A stretch of DNA of 64,000 bases, taken from the NCBI GenBank assembly GCA_019689975.1, contig JADGGK010000003.1, forward strand, positions 1 to 64,000. Reading direction: 5' to 3'. The notes below the pieces were generated by a model that saw only the letters and a program-made list of their open reading frames with translations, did not search any database and had not been told where the DNA came from. This stretch comes from Pseudolabrys sp. GTDB lineage: Bacteria > Pseudomonadota > Alphaproteobacteria > Rhizobiales > Xanthobacteraceae. Both the position numbers and the translations under genes were made by a program. Shown in pieces: positions 11,187 through 19,332 of this stretch. Each line of letters begins with the position of its first letter. Within the stretch, counting starts at the first letter, position 1.

Positions 11187-12509
11187 TCAGAAGCTCTCGC
11201 GCAGCCATTGTCCGACCCGTGCCATGTAACCGCCCGTCCCTGTCATCAGTCGCCGCGTTTTCCGCGGTTCGAAGTGTTCGAGATGCGCGGCCTGCGGATA
11301 AACGAGCAGGCCCGCGGCCGCCGCGAAGGCCGCGCTCTTGGCCGCCTCCGGCAAACCGGAAATGCCGAGCGGGCGCCCGATGCGCACCGGCCGCCGAAGG
11401 ATCTGCGCGGCAAGCTCGGCAAGCCCCGTGACCTGGCTGCCGCCCCCGGTCAGCACGATGCGGCCGCGCGCCTCGGCCGCAAAAGGCGACGCCGCGAGCC
11501 GGTCGCGCACCATTTCAAGTATCTCCTCAATGCGCGGCCTGACGATGCGCGTGACCTGCGCGCGTGAAACGAACTGCGGCGGCTCGCGCTCGTCGTCTCC
11601 GACCGGCGGCACCGTGATCATGTCGCGTTCATCCGATCCACCGGTCAAAACACTGCCATAAATCGCCTTGATTCGCTCTGCGTCGGCGATTCTCGCGTTG
11701 AGGCCGCGGGCCAGATCCAAGGTCACGTGGCGGCCGCCGAGGGCGAACCCCTCGGCGTGGACGAAGCGCCCGCCGGAGAAAACCGCGAAAGTGGTCGTTC
11801 CCGCGCCGAGATCGACGCAGGCCGACCCCAGATCGGCCTCGTCGTCGGCGAGGACGGCCAAGGCGGCGGCATAGGGGGAGGCAACGACGGCCTCGACCGT
11901 CAAATGGCAACGCTCGATTGCGAGCATGAGGTTGCGCACCGTGGCCGCTTCGGCCGTAACCGTGTGCATGTCCACGCCCAGGCGACGGCCGACCATGCCG
12001 CGCGGCTCGCGGATGCCCGTCGCGGCGTCGAGCGTGTAGCCGATGGGCAGGGAGTGGAGCACGGCGCGACCGCCGCGAAGCGAGTGACGGCTTGCCGCCG
12101 CAAGCACGCGGGCGATGTCGGCCTCGGTGACGACGCCGCCGGCGAGCACGATCTCCCCGGTGAAGCGCTCGCTGGCGAGCCGTCCACCGGAAAGGGAGAT
12201 CACGGCCGACTGGATACGCACCCCCGCCATCCCCTCGGCAGTGGCGATGGCCTGGCGTATCATGGCCTCCGCCGCTTCCAGGTCGACGACCGAGCCGGCC
12301 TTCATGCCGGCGGCCGCGCTATGGGCGAAGCCCATGATGCGGACGCCGTGGGAGCGGCGCCGCAGCGCCTCCTGCGGCGCCTGCGGCTCGAGCCTGGCGA
12401 TCAGGCATACGACTTTGCTGGTTCCCACATCGATGCCCGCGACCACGGCGGCCCGGCGCGGCGACACCGGCTTCATCTTGGGGGTGAGACCGAAGGGAAG
12501 CACCGTCAC
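11187..12509 (-). CDS. ftsA: cell division protein FtsA
   Basis: Actin-like ATPase that anchors FtsZ filaments to the membrane. Nucleotide-binding motifs: GIDVGTSKVVCLIARL near residue 25, CVDLGAGTTTFAVF in the middle and IVLTGGGSQVTGLAEL near the C terminus. The last 15 residues (GYMARVGQWLRESF) form the amphipathic membrane-targeting helix. The start is a GTG whose bases overlap the ftsQ stop (GTGA), indicating translational coupling. 440 residues. Confidence 0.97.
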   Translation of the reverse strand: MTVLPFGLTPKMKPVSPRRAAVVAGIDVGTSKVVCLIARLEPQAPQEALRRRSHGVRIMGFAHSAAAGMKAGSVVDLEAAEAMIRQAIATAEGMAGVRIQSAVISLSGGRLASERFTGEIVLAGGVVTEADIARVLAAASRHSLRGGRAVLHSLPIGYTLDAATGIREPRGMVGRRLGVDMHTVTAEAATVRNLMLAIERCHLTVEAVVASPYAAALAVLADDEADLGSACVDLGAGTTTFAVFSGGRFVHAEGFALGGRHVTLDLARGLNARIADAERIKAIYGSVLTGGSDERDMITVPPVGDDEREPPQFVSRAQVTRIVRPRIEEILEMVRDRLAASPFAAEARGRIVLTGGGSQVTGLAELAAQILRRPVRIGRPLGISGLPEAAKSAAFAAAAGLLVYPQAAHLEHFEPRKTRRLMTGTGGYMARVGQWLRESF

Positions 12510-13444
12510 GCGTCGCCTCCCCGCTTGAGCCTATCCTTTTCCGTCGCCTTCACCGCCTGTGCCCGCTGAGCCGCGGCCGCTTCGGACAAGCGCACGCTCA
12601 CTCGGTCGGGCAGACGCAGGTCGACATTCACGATGTCGCGGGAAAGCAGTTTGCGTGAGCGGTCCAGGTCGACCAGCGTCTTGAGCGCATGTTCGGGTTC
12701 CGACTCCGGCAGCAACACTTCGATGCCGTTCTTGAGGTAGAGCGTCCAGCGCCGCTCGGCGACCAGCACGGAGGCTCTCACCTCGCGCGCAATGACCGGA
12801 TAACGGGCGAGCATGGCGAGGAGTGCCTCGGCCGCTTGCGCAGCGCCCTCGCCCACCACCAGCGGCAGTGCGAGATAGCGGGCCGGGGCGGACGGCGTGA
12901 GCACGGTGCCGTCGGCCGCGATCAGCAAGACGCGTCCCTTGTCCTGCCAGAGGGCGAAGGGCTTGCGCTCCCGGATCTCGATGCGAAGCCGGTTCGGATA
13001 AAGCTTGAGCACCGCCGCGTCGGCGATCCAAGGGTTGGCAAGCAGGCGCGTGCGCGCCCGGCCTGCATCGAGAAACAACAGCGAGGTGCGGTCCGTGATG
13101 CCGGCGCGCGAGAGGATTTCCGCGCGGCTGACTTCATGCTCGCCCGAGAGCGCGATCTCGGTGATGCCGAAGCCGGCGGCGTTGGCGGCGGCGTCGCACA
13201 GATCCTGGATCCCCGCTGCGATTTCCGCGGCATGATTGCCGCGTATGACGCCGTAGCTCACGCTGGCGAGCAGCAAGAGTGCCGCGGCGGCGGCTCCTGC
13301 ACCCCTCGGCACGTCGATCGCGAATAACCTCGCGAGCCAGCGCGTCAGGCCGTTCGGCGAACGCGTTGCGTCGTGCGCCGGTGCTTGTGCCCATGCGCGT
13401 CGCCTGCGGCTCAGCCATCGCGCCAAAACTGATCGGCCGTCCAT
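12506..13444 (-). CDS. ftsQ: cell division protein FtsQ
   Basis: Bitopic division protein linking early and late divisome. Start taken at MDGRSVLARWLSRRRR; the track start at 13564 adds a poor extension. It has a basic cytoplasmic N terminus, one membrane segment (AGAAAAALLLLASVSYGV), then a POTRA domain (ITEIALSGEHEVSRAEILSRAG) and the FtsQ beta domain (RLRIEIRERKPFALWQDKG). The C terminus is charged. Overlaps ftsA by 4 bases. Unusually, its upstream neighbour is not ddl but a cold-shock gene and a chaperone block. Confidence 0.93.
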   Translation of the reverse strand: MDGRSVLARWLSRRRRAWAQAPAHDATRSPNGLTRWLARLFAIDVPRGAGAAAAALLLLASVSYGVIRGNHAAEIAAGIQDLCDAAANAAGFGITEIALSGEHEVSRAEILSRAGITDRTSLLFLDAGRARTRLLANPWIADAAVLKLYPNRLRIEIRERKPFALWQDKGRVLLIAADGTVLTPSAPARYLALPLVVGEGAAQAAEALLAMLARYPVIAREVRASVLVAERRWTLYLKNGIEVLLPESEPEHALKTLVDLDRSRKLLSRDIVNVDLRLPDRVSVRLSEAAAAQRAQAVKATEKDRLKRGGDA

Positions 13445-13873
13445 CGGTCGTCCCGGTTGGATCGGCGCGCAAGGAGTCCCCTTGCACCGCGCCGTCGGCA
13501 GCCCCGCGTCTTGGACGCGCATGCCTTCGCTGCGCGCGCAGCCACGCGCTCGACGAGCCGCCACGGGCCTAGTCTTCGGGCCTTTCGGTAAATGATTAGT
13601 AAAAGTTTAGGGATTGTGAGGAATTAAGGCAGAGGCCGAGTTCCGTGCCGGGCGCACGGGGTCGAGCCCCGCCCGGCCGCGCCGCCCTCGAGGGTCCGGC
13701 GGATGCCGGTGCCTGCATCCTCCTCTCGCGCCGAGCGCGGCGCAAAGGTCGCGACCGAAAGTTCCGCTCCGGCGCAGGCGCGCAGGAAGCCGCGCGACGC
13801 ACGCCGGTGCGGCAATGGCGAGGATCGCCGCAAGGCGGCGGCGATCCCCTTCCAGTCACGCGGTTCGCCTGGG
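13445..13873. other. intergenic region upstream of ftsQ with an AT-rich patch
   Basis: 429 bases between cspA and ftsQ. The only AT-rich stretch in this part of the window (13590-13625, around AATGATTAGTAAAAG) lies about 150 bases before the ftsQ start. It is the best place for the separate promoter that ftsQAZ would need, since the chaperone block cuts them from ddl. No exact promoter elements could be assigned. Confidence 0.4.
13822..13847 (-). terminator. hairpin downstream of cspA, candidate terminator
   Basis: Perfect 10-bp stem GGATCGCCGC / GCGGCGATCC with a 6-base loop, 26 bases after the cspA stop. No U tract follows, so it may be a transcript-end stabiliser or a weak terminator that would insulate ftsQ from the chaperone block. 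Confidence 0.45.
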
Positions 13874-14083
13874 TTAGGCCAGTGCGATCGTGCCGACGGC
13901 CACCTTGCCGCTGCGCGGATCATTGCGGGTGTCGAACGTCACCTTCTGGCCTTCGCGCAGCGTCGCGATGCCGGCGCGCTCGAGCGCGGTGGCGTGAACA
14001 AATACGTCCTTCTGTCCGTCGTCAGGCTGGATGAAGCCGAAGCCTCTTTGCCCATTGTAGAATTTCACTGTGCCCGAAGTCAT
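13874..14083 (-). CDS. cold-shock domain protein (CspA family)
   Basis: A 69-residue single-domain RNA/ssDNA-binding protein. RNP1 (GFGFIQPDDG) and RNP2 (DVFVHATAL) motifs are intact, N terminus MTSGTVKFYNGQRGFGF is typical. Such proteins melt RNA secondary structure in the cold or act in stationary phase; which applies here cannot be told. Preceded by AAAGGA. It lies last in the inserted stress block between ddl and ftsQ, 329 bases after the FtsH gene, so it probably has its own promoter and leader. Confidence 0.95.
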   Translation of the reverse strand: MTSGTVKFYNGQRGFGFIQPDDGQKDVFVHATALERAGIATLREGQKVTFDTRNDPRSGKVAVGTIALA

Positions 14084-14412
14084 GGAATGTCCTTTCGCTT
14101 TTCGGTGTGCACGTGGGTCGCGGCGCGCGCAATGCGCGTCACGTCCCGGTTTGTCGATTTGGGTAGAGAGTCTGAAACGTGCGCGCCCGTCAGCGACGAG
14201 GCGAAGCGGCCCAGGTATCCGGCCAAAATCGATGCATCATACATACACACTCCAGCGCTCGAGGGCAAGGGCCGCGTTGCGGTCGCGCAAGAGCCACGTG
14301 CGCGGACGTGCAGGCCCGCCCGGCATCAGCGTCGATGGCGGCCGAACGAGTTGATGGCACACCGCATGACCGCCAGCGACACGGAAGAATCCGACAGGGG
14401 CTCGCAAACGCC
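14084..14412. other. ftsH-cspA intergenic region
   Basis: 329 bases holding the leader/promoter of cspA. A 62-residue ORF (14080-14268, minus) ends by overlapping the cspA ATG, but its codon use and composition are not convincing. No terminator was recognised after the FtsH gene. Confidence 0.4.
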
Positions 14413-16257
14413 TCACCGGGCCGCCTGCAGCGCGGATCTTCGCAGCGGCGACGTCAGCTCCTTCAATTCGGCTTCGTTCAAGGTTTCCTTTTCAAGCAGC
14501 TCGCGCGCTCCCCGTTCCAGCAACAAACGCTGCTCCTTCAACAACGCGACGGTGCGGGAAAATATCCTTTCGACCATTGCACGCACCTCCTGATCGACAA
14601 GGTCCGCGGTCGCCTCCGCATAGTCTCGGTCGCGCGCCGGCGAGGGCACTTCCTGAGTGGCAAGAAAGCTCCGCGGATCGCGGTCGTAGGCGACATGGCC
14701 CAATTTCTCGGACATGCCGTAGCGCGTCACCATGCTGCGCGCGATGTCGGTCACGCGTCGCAAGTCGTCCGCCGCCCCGGTCGACAGGTGTCCGAAAACG
14801 ATAAGCTCCGCCGCTCGGCCCCCGAGGAGTACCGCCATCTTGTTCTCGAGTTCGTCCTGCGTCATGAGGAACCGATCCTCGGTCGGTCGTTGGATCGTGT
14901 AACCGAGCGCGCCTATCCCGCGCGGGATGATGGACACCTTGCGCACCGGATCGGCGCCCGGCAGCGCAAGCGCCATCAGCGCGTGTCCCATCTCGTGATA
15001 GGCGACGATCTCGCGCTCTTTCGGATTGAGGAGCCGATTGCGCTTTTCCAGGCCGGCGACAATGCGCTCCACCGCGTCGTTGAAATCGGACATCGAAACA
15101 GCCGTAGCGCCGCGCCTGGTCGCGAGCAGGGCCGCCTCGTTGACCAGGTTGGCCAGATCCGCACCGGTAAATCCGGGGGTCAGCTCGGCAACCTTTTCAG
15201 CTTCGACATCGGGGGCAAGTTTCACCTTGTTCATATGGACCCGGAGTATCTGGATACGCCCCTTCTTGTCCGGCCGATCCACGAGTATCTGCCGATCGAA
15301 ACGTCCGGCGCGCAGCAAGGCGGGATCGAGAATCTCTGGGCGATTGGTCGCGGCCAGAATCACCAGGCCGGAGCGGGAATCGAAGCCGTCGAGCTCGACC
15401 AGGAGCTGATTGAGCGTCTGCTCCTTTTCGTCATGACCTCCCGCATAAGGGGCTATCCCGCGTGCACGGCCGAGGGCATCGAGCTCATCAATGAAAATGA
15501 TGGCCGGCGCCTTCTGGCGCGCCTGCTGAAACAGGTCTCGCACGCGCGCCGCGCCGACACCGACGAACATTTCCACGAATTCCGAGCCGGAAATGGAGAA
15601 AAACGGCACCTTGGCTTCGCCGGCGACGGCCTTGGCGAGCAGCGTCTTGCCGGTTCCGGGAGGTCCGACCAGCAACACGCCCTTGGGCATACGGCCGCCG
15701 AGGCGGCCGTAATCGGCCGGGTTCTTCAAGAAATCGACGACCTCGCGCAATTCCTCCTTGGCTTCGTCGATGCCGGCAACGTCAGCGAAGGTCACGCCGG
15801 TGTCGGACTCGACATAAATTTTCGCCTTGCTCTTGCCGATCGACATCAAGCTTCCGGTCAGACCTTGCGCCTCGGCGAAACGCCTGCCGAGATACCACCA
15901 CAGCCCGGCGAACAGCAGGACCGGCATGATCCAGGACAGCAGATCGCGCACGAAGGTGCTTTCAATGCGCCCTGTATAACGGACGCCGTATTTGTCCAGC
16001 TCGCGAGCAAATTCCGGATCTACTCGCGTCGTCACGAACTGGGTACGGCCATCCGCCAAGGGCTCCTTGAGCGTGCCCTGAACGAAATTGTCTGAAACGC
16101 CGACCGAGGCGACCTTGCCTGCGCGGAGAAGTTCCTGAAATTCGCTGTAGGGGATCGTCGCAATTTGCGTCGCCATCGAGAAAAAATACTGAATGAGCAG
16201 GACGCCGAAGATCGCGGCGATCGCATATCCGATATTGAAACGCGTTTTCTTGGTCAT
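14413..16257 (-). CDS. FtsH-type ATP-dependent membrane zinc protease (island paralogue)
   Basis: Membrane-anchored AAA+ protease that extracts and degrades damaged proteins. From the ATG at 16257 (614 residues): membrane segments at about 10-28 and 105-123 around a periplasmic domain, Walker A GPPGTGKT (198-205), pore loop region [13 protein letters not shown], Walker B FIDELDAL (255-262), second region RAGRFDR, and zinc site HEMGH (421-425, usual form HEAGH) with the third ligand in STGAADDL. All catalytic residues are intact. The track start is a GTG four codons earlier. Follows cbpM with no gap and lies in the Hsp20-SPW-CbpA-CbpM-FtsH block; probably a stress-specific copy, with the housekeeping FtsH elsewhere (inference). 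Confidence 0.93.
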   Translation of the reverse strand: MTKKTRFNIGYAIAAIFGVLLIQYFFSMATQIATIPYSEFQELLRAGKVASVGVSDNFVQGTLKEPLADGRTQFVTTRVDPEFARELDKYGVRYTGRIESTFVRDLLSWIMPVLLFAGLWWYLGRRFAEAQGLTGSLMSIGKSKAKIYVESDTGVTFADVAGIDEAKEELREVVDFLKNPADYGRLGGRMPKGVLLVGPPGTGKTLLAKAVAGEAKVPFFSISGSEFVEMFVGVGAARVRDLFQQARQKAPAIIFIDELDALGRARGIAPYAGGHDEKEQTLNQLLVELDGFDSRSGLVILAATNRPEILDPALLRAGRFDRQILVDRPDKKGRIQILRVHMNKVKLAPDVEAEKVAELTPGFTGADLANLVNEAALLATRRGATAVSMSDFNDAVERIVAGLEKRNRLLNPKEREIVAYHEMGHALMALALPGADPVRKVSIIPRGIGALGYTIQRPTEDRFLMTQDELENKMAVLLGGRAAELIVFGHLSTGAADDLRRVTDIARSMVTRYGMSEKLGHVAYDRDPRSFLATQEVPSPARDRDYAEATADLVDQEVRAMVERIFSRTVALLKEQRLLLERGARELLEKETLNEAELKELTSPLRRSALQAAR

Positions 16258-16258
16258 C

Positions 16259-16552
16259 TCACAACTCACCCGTCATAGGCCGCCGGTTCCGTCGCACCTC
16301 TTCGACCAGTATCTGCAGATTGCGGCGTAATCCGTGGATCTGGTCCAAGAGATGGAGAATGAGGGTAATACCCTCATCATTCACGCCCAAATCCTCTTTT
16401 AATTCCCTGATCAATTGCGCACGGGCGAGATCGATTTCCGAGAAGGCCGGATCCGGCGTGCGCTGCGGCAAAATCCAGCCGGCGGAGATCCATTGCGCAA
16501 GTGTTTGGTCGTCGATCCGTGCCCGGACCACGAACTCCGCGGTGGGAATCAT
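16259..16552 (-). CDS. cbpM: chaperone modulator CbpM
   Basis: A 97-residue MerR-like helix-turn-helix-derived protein that binds the J domain of CbpA and inhibits it. Recognised by the N-terminal FVVRARIDDQTLAQWISAGWI, the central ARAQLIRELKEDLGVNDEGITLILHLLDQIHGLR and its position. The start ATG overlaps the cbpA stop by 4 bases, so the two are made together. Confidence 0.9.
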   Translation of the reverse strand: MIPTAEFVVRARIDDQTLAQWISAGWILPQRTPDPAFSEIDLARAQLIRELKEDLGVNDEGITLILHLLDQIHGLRRNLQILVEEVRRNRRPMTGEL

Positions 16553-17463
16553 GCCGTGCCCTCCAGATGTCGGCGCGGATTGTGATCCTGTCCCCCCGAC
16601 CAGCGCTGCACGAATTCCTCAAGTTCGGCATCGCTTTTTTCGGGCAGAACCACTTTCAAGACGGCGTATTGATCGCCCCGCGTGCCGTCGGGCCGCGGGA
16701 TACCCTTGCCCTTCAGCCGGAGGCGCGTGCCCGTGCTCACCCCTCGCGGGATCTGCATCCGGACGCGCCCCGTCGGCGTCGGGATGTCGATCTTCGCGCC
16801 AAGCACGGCCTCGCGCAGCGTGACGGGAACTTCCACTTCGACGTCGTCGCCCTTGCGAACGAAGAAAGGATGCGGCCGTACGGCAACCGTGACGAATGCG
16901 TCACCCGGCGCGCCGCCGCCGATTCCGGCCCCGCCTTTGCCGCGCAGGCGCAGCACCTGCCCGTCACGCGTGCCGGCCGGTATGGTGACGTCGAGGAGCC
17001 TCCCGTCCGGAAGGCTGATCCGCTTGGCCGTGCCGTTGGCCGCTTCCAGAAAATCCAAGGTCAAACGGCAATGAAAATCATTGCCGCGCACCCGGAAGTT
17101 CCCGCGGCTCTCCTGGCGGCCGCCGAACAGTTCGGCCAGGATCTCTTCAAAATCCGCAAAGCCCGCCGTGGTGCTGTACTGGTGTCTCTGCGAATCGGCA
17201 GACTGGAAATCGCGATAATAGCGAGCGCGATGCCGCTCGGCGCCCGCGGCATCGATCTCGCCCCGATCGAAGCGCGCGCGTTTCTCCGGATCGCCAAGCA
17301 GATCATAGGCGGCAGCGACCGTCTTGAATTTCTCGCCGGCCTCTCGGTCACCCGGGTTCAGATCCGGGTGCAGTTGCTTGGCGAGCTTGCGGTACGCAGC
17401 GCGGATTTCCTCCTGCGTCGCATCGCGCCGGACGCCGAGCACATCGTATGGATCGAACGACAC
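16549..17463 (-). CDS. cbpA: curved-DNA-binding J-domain co-chaperone CbpA (DnaJ family)
   Basis: DnaJ-type co-chaperone that stimulates DnaK. The J domain (1-70) carries the HPD motif in AKQLHPDLNPGD; a short Gly/Phe-type region and two beta-sandwich C-terminal domains follow (LTLDFLEAANGTAKRI, RPHPFFVRKGDDVEVEVPVTLREAVLGAKI). The Cys-rich zinc finger of DnaJ is absent, which marks the CbpA subgroup. 304 residues; start is a GTG preceded by ACGGGGAT. First gene of the cbpA-cbpM-ftsH run. Confidence 0.93.
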   Translation of the reverse strand: MSFDPYDVLGVRRDATQEEIRAAYRKLAKQLHPDLNPGDREAGEKFKTVAAAYDLLGDPEKRARFDRGEIDAAGAERHRARYYRDFQSADSQRHQYSTTAGFADFEEILAELFGGRQESRGNFRVRGNDFHCRLTLDFLEAANGTAKRISLPDGRLLDVTIPAGTRDGQVLRLRGKGGAGIGGGAPGDAFVTVAVRPHPFFVRKGDDVEVEVPVTLREAVLGAKIDIPTPTGRVRMQIPRGVSTGTRLRLKGKGIPRPDGTRGDQYAVLKVVLPEKSDAELEEFVQRWSGGQDHNPRRHLEGTA

Positions 17464-17566
17464 ACGCCATCCCCGTCATTTCGCGATCAAACATGCCCTC
17501 CGCTTCCGGCGCCGCGACTTCAAAACGGATCATCGGCGGCAATGGTCTGTCTGCACCACACGGAAC

Positions 17567-17593
17567 GGAGACCGGGTACGACACCCGGTCTCC
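17567..17593 (-). terminator. hairpin after the SPW gene, candidate terminator
   Basis: Perfect 11-bp stem GGAGACCGGGT / ACCCGGTCTCC with a 5-base loop, 24 bases after the SPW stop and before cbpA. No U tract on the minus strand, so termination is not certain; it may separate an Hsp20-SPW transcript from cbpA-cbpM-ftsH. Confidence 0.5.
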
Positions 17594-17616
17594 GCCCGCA
17601 CGCTGCCTGGCCGTCG

Positions 17617-17982
17617 TCAGGCCGTGACTCGCGGCGTGTGGTGATGGAGGAACCACAGCCGCGCCGCCGCAATGACGGCAACGATCACGCCGATGACGAT
17701 ATGAAGCCACATCGCCGCGACGTCGGTCCAGAACCCGACCAGCCACGGCGAGAGGGCCACCCAGACGCCCGCGATCAAATTGAGCCACTCTTCCAGTTCG
17801 GCAAAGGCCGCGAGCGCCGCGGCGGCAAGCGCCACGATCACGATGCCGCTCAGCCACGCGTTCCAGCTCGCCGCCGGTTCGGACGAGAATCCGAAAATCC
17901 ACGGAGACAGAAACAGGAATGCGCCAAGCAGCACGTTGACCGCGTCACCGATCGTTTCCTTCTTCCAATTCTTGACGATCAT
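17617..17982 (-). CDS. SPW repeat integral membrane protein
   Basis: A 121-residue membrane protein with four hydrophobic helices arranged as two repeats, each holding the diagnostic Ser-Pro-Trp: FLSPWIFGFS and ALSPWLVGFW. Starts at MIVKNWKKET after AAGGAGGAAGT; the track start 33 bases upstream is less well placed. SPW proteins are of unknown function but recur beside Hsp20, CbpA and FtsH genes in stress loci, as here. Confidence 0.9.
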   Translation of the reverse strand: MIVKNWKKETIGDAVNVLLGAFLFLSPWIFGFSSEPAASWNAWLSGIVIVALAAAALAAFAELEEWLNLIAGVWVALSPWLVGFWTDVAAMWLHIVIGVIVAVIAAARLWFLHHHTPRVTA

Positions 17983-18033
17983 GGGACTTCCTCCTTGCTG
18001 AAAGTCGCTCTCCATTTTTCTGCTGGCGGATCG

Positions 18034-18047
18034 GACGATTAATCGTC
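18034..18047. promoter_or_regulatory. 14-bp perfect palindrome upstream of the SPW gene
   Basis: GACGATTAATCGTC is a perfect palindrome 52 bases before the SPW start. It shares the half site GACGAT with a second palindrome at 18071-18087. A repressor operator or a strand-symmetric repeat are both possible. Confidence 0.4.
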
Positions 18048-18070
18048 ACCTCACCGCGTGACCTCGCTTT

Positions 18071-18087
18071 GGACGATCGAATCGTCC
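18071..18087. promoter_or_regulatory. 17-bp palindrome sharing the GACGAT half site
   Basis: GGACGAT-CGA-ATCGTCC, 7-bp arms with a 3-base centre. Its centre lies 38.5 bases from that of the 18034 palindrome, within the Hsp20-SPW gap. Confidence 0.4.
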
Positions 18088-18165
18088 GCACGCGCCCGCG
18101 TCGGGATGATCCTCCTTGCGTCGCCATTCGGCACCGGGCAGACAGGGCGCCGACGCCCTGCCCGT

Positions 18166-18666
18166 TCACCGGCCGTTGATGGCGATCCGCTTCACCTTGG
18201 ACTGCGCCTGCGGCAGTTTCGGCATCGTCACGGTGAGCACCCCGTTCTTGAACGAGGCGGAGACCTTGTCCTCATCCACATCGTCGACCGGGATGCGCCG
18301 TTCGAAACGGCCGTAATAGCGCTCGCTGAACAGACGATCCTTGTCCTCCGTCTCGGTCCGCTTTTCGCCTTTGATGGTGAGCGTGCCGTTTGCGAGCTCG
18401 ACCTGAACGTCCTTGTCGTCGAGGCCGGGCAATTCCGCGGTTACCTTGACCTCCTTATCGGTTTCGCTCACCTCGATGTTCGGCCATCCGATCGCGCGGT
18501 CAAAGAACCGGTCGGTGCCGAACGGTGCAAGGTCGAATCCGCGGAAGAAATCGTCGAACAGACGATTCATTTCCCGATGCAAGGTCAGGAACGGATTGAG
18601 GTCGTCGCCGCGGCGCACAGCGACGTCGCGGCCGCGACTCCACGGAATCAGATCTCGGATAGCCAT
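18166..18666 (-). CDS. small heat-shock protein Hsp20 (class with R-D-L-I-P-W N terminus)
   Basis: ATP-independent holdase that keeps unfolding proteins soluble. The 166 residues have an N-terminal arm (MAIRDLIPWSRG, then LHREMNRLFDDFFRGFDL), the alpha-crystallin domain (PNIEVSETDKEVKVTAELPGLDDKDVQVELANGTLTIKGEK) and the C-terminal A-x-x-x-G-V-L signature (SFKNGVLTVTMPK), ending in KRIAING. AAAGGAGGACC precedes the ATG. Second gene of the inserted block, 97 bases after the other Hsp20 gene. Confidence 0.95.
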   Translation of the reverse strand: MAIRDLIPWSRGRDVAVRRGDDLNPFLTLHREMNRLFDDFFRGFDLAPFGTDRFFDRAIGWPNIEVSETDKEVKVTAELPGLDDKDVQVELANGTLTIKGEKRTETEDKDRLFSERYYGRFERRIPVDDVDEDKVSASFKNGVLTVTMPKLPQAQSKVKRIAINGR

Positions 18667-18708
18667 AGCGGTCCTCCTTTCTTGTGTCGTTACGCGAACG
18701 GCCGCGGA

Positions 18709-18729
18709 CGCGGCGCGGACCGCGCCGCG
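18709..18729 (-). other. very GC-rich hairpin between the two hsp20 genes
   Basis: CGCGGCGCGG and its exact complement are separated by one base, giving about a 9-bp stem with a 3-base loop. It lies about 40 bases before the second hsp20 start. It may act as an attenuator or mRNA-stability element; no U tract. Confidence 0.4.
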
Positions 18730-18763
18730 GCACGAGTTGCGGCAGCGCCAGAGCGGGGCACGC

Positions 18764-19213
18764 TCAGGCCGCCTTCTTGTGTTCGATCTGTTGGGCTTCG
18801 TTGCCGGCGTTGATCGCTATCTTGCGCGGCTTCATAGCCTCCGGCACCTCGCGCACGAGATCGATCTTGAGCAATCCGCCCTCGAACGAAGCGCTCTTGA
18901 CCTGCACGTAGTCGGCCAGGTTGAACACCCGCCGGAACGGACGTTGCGAGATGCCCTGATAGAGGTAGTTATGCTCGCCCTTCTCGGCCTTGCGGCCCTC
19001 GACGGTCAGCACGTTCTGCTCCGCCGTGATGGTGATCTCGTCGGGCGAGAAGCCGGCAAGCGCCAGCGAGATTTGATAATGGTCCTCACCGGTCCGCTCG
19101 ATATTGTAGGGCGGATAGTTGTCCTCCCCCGTCAATCGCAGCGAATCGTCGATGAGGTCGAGAAGGCGATCGAACCCGACGGTCGACCGCCAAAGCATAT
19201 CCAGGGTCCTCAT
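18764..19213 (-). CDS. small heat-shock protein Hsp20 (IbpA-like)
   Basis: A 149-residue IbpA-type holdase: MRTLDMLWRSTVGFDRLLDLID, then PPYNIERTGEDHYQISLALAGFSPDEITITAEQN, and the SASFEGGLLKIDLVREVPE signature region. The C terminus keeps the I-x-I-type motif (RKIAIN). Start chosen at the ATG after AAAGGAGGATG; the track start at 19306 is an extension into the leader. It is the first gene of the block and carries the promoter and leader that look heat-controlled. Confidence 0.95.
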   Translation of the reverse strand: MRTLDMLWRSTVGFDRLLDLIDDSLRLTGEDNYPPYNIERTGEDHYQISLALAGFSPDEITITAEQNVLTVEGRKAEKGEHNYLYQGISQRPFRRVFNLADYVQVKSASFEGGLLKIDLVREVPEAMKPRKIAINAGNEAQQIEHKKAA

Positions 19214-19327
19214 AGCCACATCCTCCTTTCGAGCAACATGGATACGAGAGCGTCGGACACCGTGTCCGGCGCCCGTCCCGCCGGGCCCCGAACAGGCACC
19301 CGGCACCGCGCAATCCGGCGCGGCAAA
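19214..19327 (-). promoter_or_regulatory. candidate ROSE-type RNA thermometer in the hsp20 leader
   Basis: The leader from the predicted start point to the ATG is about 113 bases, the usual ROSE size. Its 3' end has the hallmark U-U-G-C-U followed by a short loop and the ribosome site (GTTGCTCGAAAGGAGGATG), so the ribosome site can fold back on the UUGCU element. A further stem upstream (CCGGACAC GGTGTCCG) gives the multi-hairpin design. ROSE elements control many rhizobial hsp20 genes. Folding not computed. Confidence 0.6.
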
Positions 19328-19332
19328 AAACC

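Noticed and set aside
14080-14268. 62-residue ORF overlapping the cspA start
   Set aside because: The ATGA overlap is suggestive of coupling, but codon third positions are mixed, no ribosome site is clear and it lies in the expected cspA leader.
14179-16095. 638-residue plus-strand ORF
   Set aside because: Exactly opposite the FtsH gene, which carries all AAA+ and zinc motifs.
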